DNA of 64,000 nt from Candidatus Eisenbergiella merdavium. GTDB taxonomy: Bacteria > Bacillota > Clostridia > Lachnospirales > Lachnospiraceae. The position numbers and the translations under genes were made by a program. Each line of letters opens with the position of its first letter. Positions within the stretch are counted from its first letter, which is position 1. The stretch lies in contig DWWS01000065.1 in assembly GCA_019119595.1 (NCBI GenBank), positions 1 through 64,000 of the forward strand, given 5' to 3'. The notes below the pieces were generated by a model. That model saw only the letters and a program-made list of their open reading frames with translations, was not told where the DNA came from and made no database searches. This document shows positions 58,191 through 64,000 of the stretch, in pieces.

Positions 58191-60524
58191 TTATTCCTCT
58201 TCTCTCGCCCGACTCTCCTGCCGCATTCTGCGGTAGTCGTTGGGCGTAACGCCTTTTACCCGCTTAAAAGCGGTACGCATGACATATACGCTGTTATAGC
58301 CCGTTTTCCCCGCTATCGTCTCCATGGTATCTCCCTCCTCCAGAAGGCGGCATACCTGCCCGATCCGCGCCTTTTCCAGAAAAGTGGCGAAATTTTCCTG
58401 AAAAAGTTCCTTGAACAGCCTGGAAAAGTAGGTGCTCGCATAGCCGAAATCATCCGCGATCTTCGTCAGGCTCAGATCGCTTTTGCTGTAATTTTCCATG
58501 ATATAGCTCTGGATCCTCTCATAAAGCCGGCCGTTCATTGCTTCATTCTCGGCCTTCACCTTTCCGCAGATCGTCTGAAAGATTACGTTGATCCGGTTGA
58601 ATCTTACCAGAATATCCGTTTCTCTGTTCAACTGCTCCAGCTGAGCAAAAATTTCATCCTCTTCGATATCCATCTTATCCTTCAGGCCATGAAGAGCCCG
58701 GAATACGGTACACTGCAGATCGTTTACCAGAAAATGCATCATCTCCGGGCTGATCCCCCGTTCCAGCACATTCATCTGATAAACCTCCTGAAGCTGATCG
58801 TGTACGCTTTTTTCATTTCCGGTGCGCACAGCGTTCACCAGGCGCTCCTCCAGCGGAATCGGGAAATAGTAATAATCCCGGCCACCCAAATCATCCTCAT
58901 AAACAAGCACGTCACGGCCGGAATTCGGCCCATACTGCAGGATCTCATATACCTGATCGTAGGTCTTGCTGATCTGCTGCGGCTCCTCGCAGGGATTGCT
59001 GATCGCGAGTCTCAGCCGAATCCCGCATTCCTCCCGAAAGGTTTCCGTCAGACGTCGCAGCTTGTCTGAAAGCGCTCTGGAATCAGTCCGCCTCCATGTC
59101 TGATCCACCGTGCAGATAAAAGCCCCTCGGTCCATATCCAGATCGCACATGTAGCACTCCCCGGATAAGCTCTCGCTCATACCGCCCTGCAGAAGCTGTT
59201 TATACAAAGGGATATCCCCCACTCTCAGCTCCGTCTTTCCGGAAAGCTCCGTTCCAAACTGAAAAACTATCACCAAAAGCTTTTTCCCCGCCAGTCTGAT
59301 CCCATATTCCTCCAGGCTTTCCTCTGCTCTGTTCTCCGTTCCGTACAGAAGGTTTTCCAGAAGAAGGCTTTTCGCCATCAATTCTTTTTCTCTTATACTG
59401 GTTCTCAGATCGTTATTGCTGGAAATCAGCCTGCGCAGGGAATCGGAAATAAAAATCATCTCGTTCCCTTTTAATTTCTCTTCCGCATTTTCGCCGCCCG
59501 CGCTGAATATCATCTGCAGAATCTGATCTATCCTCCTGCCCCTGGTCCAGGACACCAGCAGGATACAGGCGATACCGACCACCACGGCAATGACCATCAG
59601 CCGCAGCGTATCCGCCTGCTCCTTATAGATTTGGGCGGAAATGTATTCCTTCGGCAGCACTGCAACAAAGGTCAGCCCCGTTTCTGCGGACTGTGTCCGG
59701 ATTACCTGCATCTGCCTGCCGGACAGCGAAATTTCCTGAATTTCCTGCCCTCCCTGCAGCTTTTTCTCCGGCACCAGGTCAAATTCATCCTCTTCCGAAG
59801 GGACAGTGAGAAGCAGATTCCCTTTCTTATCCAGCACATATCCCCAGCCCGCGCTTCCCACATAGGTATCCTCCAGCAGGGAACAGATTGCTTCACTCTT
59901 TATCGGAAAAATAAAGGTTCCCTTCACTCCGGATACCGTAACCAGAGACTGCGCATACAGGATCATCTCTTGTCCCGTCCGGTTCTGCCTGGTATATGCC
60001 TCCGGAAAAAAGTAAGAGGCATAGCTTTCCAGCATCCTTTCCTTCCACTCCTCCCATTCCATCCCGTCATAGCAAAAGTAATTCTTCATGCTGTCTTCAT
60101 TATAAAAAATCTGCTCCGGACTGATGATCATTTCGCTTTCAAAGAAATACAGATAATATTCCTCCACAAAGGTCTGAATCTGCATGGCCTTCAGGTAATT
60201 CTGAGCAGACAGAATTTTTGAAATCTCCACATTCTTATCCGATTGATCCATCTGGGTCGCGACATAACGGATCGTGCTGTTATTGGTCAGGCGCTCCACG
60301 ATCGTGTCAATTTCCTGAAAATTATTGTCCAGCGTATCCCTTGCGTGTTCCAGATTGCTTAAAACGCTTCTGCTGATGCTTTTCTGAGTATCGTCGGCTA
60401 TTTTTTCAAATCCCTGGATGCTGATCACAAGAGGGATCAGAAAAACGGCAAGATAGGTCAGGATCAGCCTGATATAGACCCTTTTGTTCTTCAGCAGTTC
60501 CCCTGTCCTGTGTTCCTGACGCAT
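58191..60524 (-). CDS. AraC-type regulator with extracellular sensor (membrane-bound), 777 aa
   Basis: TM1 (about 18-37), an outside dCache-like sensor (40-300, with WGYVLDKKGNLLLTVPSEED), TM2 (about 308-328), a HAMP-less cytoplasmic linker and a C-terminal AraC domain (about 670-770: YIMENYSKSDLSLTKIADDF, GYASTYFSRLFKELF, AGKTGYNSVYVMRTAFKRVK). This one-chain design is common in Lachnospiraceae sugar loci and activates the neighbouring transporter and hydrolases. It is first of the leftward run with GH95-like and GH38. Confidence 0.92.
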   Translation of the reverse strand: MRQEHRTGELLKNKRVYIRLILTYLAVFLIPLVISIQGFEKIADDTQKSISRSVLSNLEHARDTLDNNFQEIDTIVERLTNNSTIRYVATQMDQSDKNVEISKILSAQNYLKAMQIQTFVEEYYLYFFESEMIISPEQIFYNEDSMKNYFCYDGMEWEEWKERMLESYASYFFPEAYTRQNRTGQEMILYAQSLVTVSGVKGTFIFPIKSEAICSLLEDTYVGSAGWGYVLDKKGNLLLTVPSEEDEFDLVPEKKLQGGQEIQEISLSGRQMQVIRTQSAETGLTFVAVLPKEYISAQIYKEQADTLRLMVIAVVVGIACILLVSWTRGRRIDQILQMIFSAGGENAEEKLKGNEMIFISDSLRRLISSNNDLRTSIREKELMAKSLLLENLLYGTENRAEESLEEYGIRLAGKKLLVIVFQFGTELSGKTELRVGDIPLYKQLLQGGMSESLSGECYMCDLDMDRGAFICTVDQTWRRTDSRALSDKLRRLTETFREECGIRLRLAISNPCEEPQQISKTYDQVYEILQYGPNSGRDVLVYEDDLGGRDYYYFPIPLEERLVNAVRTGNEKSVHDQLQEVYQMNVLERGISPEMMHFLVNDLQCTVFRALHGLKDKMDIEEDEIFAQLEQLNRETDILVRFNRINVIFQTICGKVKAENEAMNGRLYERIQSYIMENYSKSDLSLTKIADDFGYASTYFSRLFKELFQENFATFLEKARIGQVCRLLEEGDTMETIAGKTGYNSVYVMRTAFKRVKGVTPNDYRRMRQESRAREEE

Positions 60525-60573
60525 ACCTTTTCCTCCTCATCCGCCGCAGTTTCCGTCTCAAACGTGTTTTCCC

Positions 60574-60602
60574 ATTATAGCAACATTCATCTGTAATGAA
60601 AA
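60574..60602 (-). promoter_or_regulatory. Promoter of the AraC/GH95/GH38 operon
   Basis: On the minus strand, TTTTCA (60597-60602), 17-nt spacer, TATAAT (60574-60579), about 50 nt before the start at 60524, whose binding site is GAGGAGG. The gap 60525-60861 has no gene. Confidence 0.6.
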
Positions 60603-60755
60603 GATTTTATCTGCGCCCGGAGCGTTTTAATCTCAAATGTGTGAAAGCTCAGATGAACCGCGCCTCTTTCCTGTCTGAGTTCTTCCCCTCTTTCCTCCAG
60701 CATGTTGCATTCCCAAAGCCTTTCAAGCCATTTGACGCTTTCTCCTTTTTCGTAC

Positions 60756-60786
60756 AAACAGCGCGGGCCGCCGGCCCGCGCTGTTT
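60756..60786 (-). terminator. Terminator after the solute-binding protein gene
   Basis: AAACAGCGCGGGCCG (60756-60770) pairs with CGGCCCGCGCTGTTT (60772-60786), a 15-bp self-complementary hairpin flanked by T/A. A smaller ATCAGGC/GCCTGAT hairpin lies nearer the stop (about 60836-60853). Together they end the transport operon before the AraC promoter. Confidence 0.8.
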
Positions 60787-60861
60787 CTGCAAGCCCTTCC
60801 TTTTCTTTGCAGAAGCATCCGGAATCAGGCTTTTATCAGGCTTTTGCCTGATGCTTTTTCA

Positions 60862-62550
60862 TTATGACGCGTCGCCCGCACTGTAATAAACGTCATACGC
60901 CTTCTGATACAGCTCAACGTAATTGTCCACACCATAGCCGTCCAGCGTAGATACATAGGAGTCCCAGTCATTTTCAAGACTCAGCTCGCCCGTAATAAAC
61001 TGCGCCATGGAGGTCTTGACATATTCCTGCAGAGAGGTCTGAAGGGTTGCGAAGGTATCCGCTTCATCCTCATCCTCAAGAAAGATGTTCTTCGGCAGGT
61101 ATTCCGGGTAGAAATAATCAACTACCTTGCTGGTCTCATCAAACAGCCTTGCCTCATATGCGGTCGGCGTATATAAATCCTCCGGTCTCGGAGACATGGA
61201 TGCACGGAATTCCGCAAGCTGATTCATCAGACCGGTCCACCAGGTATTCTTATTATATTCGTCATTGGAATCGGAGGTAAATGTAGAAGAATCTACCCAA
61301 TAAATCGCATCGGTTCCCTCCAAAATAGATTCCGTAGGCGTATCAAGCTTTCCCCACCATTTTCCTTCTTCGCCATACATCTGAATCATAGAGCACTCGT
61401 CTCCCATCAGGAAATCTCCCACCTGGAAAGCAATTTCCGGATTTTCGCAGTTATCCGTGATAAACCAGTTAAAGCCCTCGGTCATATCAACATAGTCATC
61501 ATGAAGCTGATATCTTGCGCCTGTGGAACCTTCTACAGGAACCATTGCTGCCATGATTTCATTCATATGACGATCCTCATTATTCACGCCCATCCCATAG
61601 TGATCCGCAGCATAAGCGAACACCCGGTTTTCATCGGCCCGGATCACCTGCTGCATCTGGTCGCTGGTCTGGGAAAACATGGTGGGATCTAAAAGGCCGT
61701 TGTTAAACAGATCGTTCATGTACGCCAGGCCCTCTTTAAATTCCTCCGTATTGCAGGCGAAAATAACCTGTCCGTCCTTTGCGTAGGAAAGTGTGTCCTT
61801 ATCGCAGGGGATAAAGGAATTCATCAGCCACCACTCCACCTGGCAGTCCCAGTCCGGGCTTCCGGTAAGAGGGATTTCGTCTGCCTCACCGTTTCCGTTA
61901 TAGTCGCTGTTCTTAACCGCCAGCAGAACCTCCTTCAGTTCCTCTGTCGTGGTGGGCTCGGTCAGTCCCAGACTTTCCAGCCATTCCGTGTTATACCACA
62001 GCTTCGGATATGCCTGACAGTGATAGCATTCGTTAGCCGTCGGAAAGCCATACATATTTCCGTCGGGCGCATAAGCATTCTGTTCATACTGAGGCCGCAG
62101 TTCGAACAGTCTCTTCATGTTGTCCCCGTACTGCTCATACAGATCATTGATGGGAATGAAAATCCCCTCTTTTCCGAAATTCACCATCTTCTGCTTATTA
62201 AGATTAAAGCAGATCACATCCGGATAATCTCCGCTGGAAAGCATCAGGTTCAGCTTGGTTTCCGCGTCTCCCTCGTCACTCGGCAGCGCCACAAAATCAA
62301 ATTTAATGTTCATCTGCTCCTCGATCCAGTTGATCGCGTAGTTGTCGCTGGAATATTCTCCTTTTTCATTCATTTGCACTGCAACGGAAATAGTGGTCAC
62401 CCCTCCGTCCGCGCTTTCCGTTCCTTCGGAAGATGCGGAAGCAGAGCCCGCCTCATTTCCATTTCCCCCTGCCGATCCGCAGCCTGCCAGCAGCATGGAC
62501 GCCGTAAGAGCGCAGGCCAGCACTCTGGTTACAAATGTCTTTCTCCTCAT
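60862..62550 (-). CDS. Extracellular sugar-binding lipoprotein (ABC transporter), 562 aa
   Basis: A lipoprotein signal ends at the lipobox LLAGC (Cys24), then a Ser/Gly/Glu linker and a family-1 type binding fold (NYAINWIEEQMNIKFDFVAL, SSGDYPDVICFN, DGNMYGFPTANE, WYNTEWLESLGLTEPTTTEE). At 562 aa it belongs with the LplA-like proteins that serve LplB/LplC permeases. It delivers an oligosaccharide, presumably the glycan cut by the GH95-like and GH38 enzymes. It follows the LplC-like gene by 41 nt. Confidence 0.93.
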   Translation of the reverse strand: MRRKTFVTRVLACALTASMLLAGCGSAGGNGNEAGSASASSEGTESADGGVTTISVAVQMNEKGEYSSDNYAINWIEEQMNIKFDFVALPSDEGDAETKLNLMLSSGDYPDVICFNLNKQKMVNFGKEGIFIPINDLYEQYGDNMKRLFELRPQYEQNAYAPDGNMYGFPTANECYHCQAYPKLWYNTEWLESLGLTEPTTTEELKEVLLAVKNSDYNGNGEADEIPLTGSPDWDCQVEWWLMNSFIPCDKDTLSYAKDGQVIFACNTEEFKEGLAYMNDLFNNGLLDPTMFSQTSDQMQQVIRADENRVFAYAADHYGMGVNNEDRHMNEIMAAMVPVEGSTGARYQLHDDYVDMTEGFNWFITDNCENPEIAFQVGDFLMGDECSMIQMYGEEGKWWGKLDTPTESILEGTDAIYWVDSSTFTSDSNDEYNKNTWWTGLMNQLAEFRASMSPRPEDLYTPTAYEARLFDETSKVVDYFYPEYLPKNIFLEDEDEADTFATLQTSLQEYVKTSMAQFITGELSLENDWDSYVSTLDGYGVDNYVELYQKAYDVYYSAGDAS

Positions 62551-62591
62551 AACTCTTTTCTCCTTCGTTTTATTTTCATGACCTTCGTTTC

Positions 62592-63506
62592 TTATCCCTT
62601 GATGGACCCCATCATGATGCCCTTTACAAAATATTTCTGAATAAAGGGATACAGAATCATCACCGGGACAGAAGAAACGATGATCAGTGAATACTGCATC
62701 AGGTTTTTCATCGCCTGACGGCTCATCTGCTCCGTCAGGTTCATTGCCATTCCCGTACTGTCATTCATGACCAGTATGTTTCTCAAAATCAGCTGCAGCG
62801 GATATTTTGAAGTCGTATTGATATAAAGCAGTCCGGACATGAAGTCGTTCCATTTTCCCACCGCATATAGAAGCACCATAACCGCGATGATAGGCTTGGA
62901 AAGCGGAATCACCATGTTAAGAAAATATTTCCAGTCCGAACAGCCGTCGATGGAGGCGCTTTCGTAAATCTCAAGCGGGATCGAGCTTTGGATATAGGTT
63001 TTGATCAGGATCACATTCCAGACGCCCATCGCCGTCGGAAGCACCATGGCCCAGAAGGAATCGATCAAATGGAGCCGGCTCACCACCAGATAGGTAGGGA
63101 TCATCCCTCCGTTGAAAAACATGGTCACTGTAAATAGGAACATGACTGGACCGCGGATCTTCAGATCTTTTCTGGAGAGGGGATAACCTGCAAGAAGAGT
63201 CAGCCCCACGCCGATCACCGTTGCCGCAAAGGTATATGCGATAGAATTCAGAAAGCCCTTCAGAATATTAGGCGACTGAAAGATCACCTCATAGCCCGCC
63301 AGGGAAAAGTCAACCGGCCAAAGGAGCACCTTCCCCGCCGAAACCGCCTCCGGGCTGCTGAAGGAGGAAGCAAGGATGAACAGGATGGGAACCAGGATCA
63401 CCAGCATGATCAGAAGCATCAGAAGCCACACGCAGGCCAGCAGAATACGGTCAGGCACAGTACGGTACAGCTTCACCTTTCTTACAGTATTTGCATCCGT
63501 TTTCAT
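62592..63506 (-). CDS. Sugar ABC permease, LplC type, 304 aa
   Basis: Six membrane helices and the EAA loop that contacts the ATPase (EIYESASIDGCSDWKYFLNM, about 195-214). The ending FIQKYFVKGIMMGSIKG is typical of LplC. The ATPase is not in the operon; such systems use a shared MsmK-like ATPase elsewhere. It sits 16 nt after the LplB-like gene. Confidence 0.93.
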   Translation of the reverse strand: MKTDANTVRKVKLYRTVPDRILLACVWLLMLLIMLVILVPILFILASSFSSPEAVSAGKVLLWPVDFSLAGYEVIFQSPNILKGFLNSIAYTFAATVIGVGLTLLAGYPLSRKDLKIRGPVMFLFTVTMFFNGGMIPTYLVVSRLHLIDSFWAMVLPTAMGVWNVILIKTYIQSSIPLEIYESASIDGCSDWKYFLNMVIPLSKPIIAVMVLLYAVGKWNDFMSGLLYINTTSKYPLQLILRNILVMNDSTGMAMNLTEQMSRQAMKNLMQYSLIIVSSVPVMILYPFIQKYFVKGIMMGSIKG

Positions 63507-63522
63507 TTTATCCTTTCACCTC

Positions 63523-64000
63523 CTACCAAAGGCTTGTTTCGCCGAACTTCTGCGAAAGCTTGTTCGCAAGGAACAGCAGAATGAAATTGACCACCGAGTT
63601 GAACAGACCGACCGCCGTTGCAAAGGAATACTGCATGTCTCTCAGTCCCCGTTTATACACATAGGTCGATATGATTTCCGAAACATTCATATTCAGGTTA
63701 TTCTGCATCAGGATCACCTTGTCGAAGCCCAGGCTCATGATATTTCCCACCGCAAGGATCAATTGTATGGTAATGATCGGCTTCAGAGCGGGCAGCTCCA
63801 CGATCCGGATTCTCTGCAGGCGGTTGGCCCCGTCGATCAGGGATGCCTCAACCAGAGATTGGTCCACATTTCCCAACGCCGCGATGTAGATAATGGCGGA
63901 ATAGCCGGTGGTCTGCCATACGGAGGACCAGACGAAAATATGCCGGAAGTATGACGCCTTCCCCATGAAATCGATCCGTTCCAGCCCGATCATGTCCAGA
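63523..64000 (-). CDS. Sugar ABC permease, LplB type, 5' end cut by window edge
   Basis: The visible 158 codons carry FMGKASYFRHIFVWSSVWQT, the EAA loop SLVEASLIDGANRLQRIRIV, LGFDKVILMQN and the ending LANKLSQKFGETSLW, the last half of an LplB-type permease of about 300 aa. The frame continues through 63993 to the window edge, so the Met at 63993 is not the true start. It pairs with the LplC-like gene. Confidence 0.92.
   Translation of the reverse strand, partial: LDMIGLERIDFMGKASYFRHIFVWSSVWQTTGYSAIIYIAALGNVDQSLVEASLIDGANRLQRIRIVELPALKPIITIQLILAVGNIMSLGFDKVILMQNNLNMNVSEIISTYVYKRGLRDMQYSFATAVGLFNSVVNFILLFLANKLSQKFGETSLW

Overview
The window looks like a piece of chromosome from a gut Lachnospiraceae-type Firmicute (Bacillota, Clostridia). 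This is inferred from strong AGGAGG-type ribosome binding sites, a Trp-specific T-box leader, a YtvI-type sporulation membrane protein, LplB/LplC-type sugar permeases with an AraC-type sensor regulator, and remnants of the Cys-rich KTR/VLP proteins and large serine recombinases typical of clostridial conjugative transposons. No rRNA, complete tRNA or CRISPR array was seen.

Region A (1-14546) is the right end of an integrated mobile element that continues left of the window. Almost all its genes form one leftward run: DUF551 protein, small phage/ICE proteins, a C5-cytosine methyltransferase with a second gene nested in another frame, a lytic transglycosylase, a ParA ATPase with a coupled partner, an HNH protein, an HD-domain protein, an RNase H-like protein and an HUH replication initiator with inverted repeats just upstream. 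A control region at 10.87-11.04 kb with repeated TTTTGCGTA operators separates this run from a rightward repressor/ImmA protease pair, a zinc-ribbon membrane protein and a tyrosine integrase. The element ends in a 26-nt tRNA 3' end (attR), so the intact tRNA should lie beyond the left edge.

Region B (14.5-39.1 kb) is chromosomal: a heterodimeric ABC exporter with a methyltransferase, a GH43-like glycosidase, a PadR/HAAS membrane module, a UroD-like protein, an AviRa-like rRNA methyltransferase, TrmO, a YhcG/DUF1016 nuclease, a Ca-type P-ATPase, a CPBP protease, an AAA/PD-(D/E)XK protein, a short UvrA-like protein, a zinc alcohol dehydrogenase, a fused double GNAT whose second half resembles AAC(6')-Ia, a DUF2087 regulator, a histidine phosphatase and an isochorismatase-type hydrolase.

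Region C (about 39.08-48.15 kb) is a more AT-rich, decayed conjugative-transposon island. It carries an oriT-like cluster of inverted repeats, a restriction-modification set (two paralogous PmeII-like endonucleases, an m5C methyltransferase, a small XRE regulator, Vsr and a larger XRE protein), broken Cys-rich VLP and KTR genes, a PadR/HAAS/DUF4825 module, a MarR/aldo-keto reductase pair, and a deletion scar that fuses a KTR gene to the tail of a large serine recombinase.

Region D (48.2-64.0 kb) is chromosomal: a TrpB2-type tryptophan synthase beta chain under a Trp T-box, an MBL hydrolase and a flavodoxin-type oxidoreductase each broken by one extra base in a homopolymer, YtvI, and a glycan-use locus (GH38 alpha-mannosidase, GH95-like glycosidase, AraC-type sensor regulator, lipoprotein solute-binding protein, two permeases) running off the right edge.
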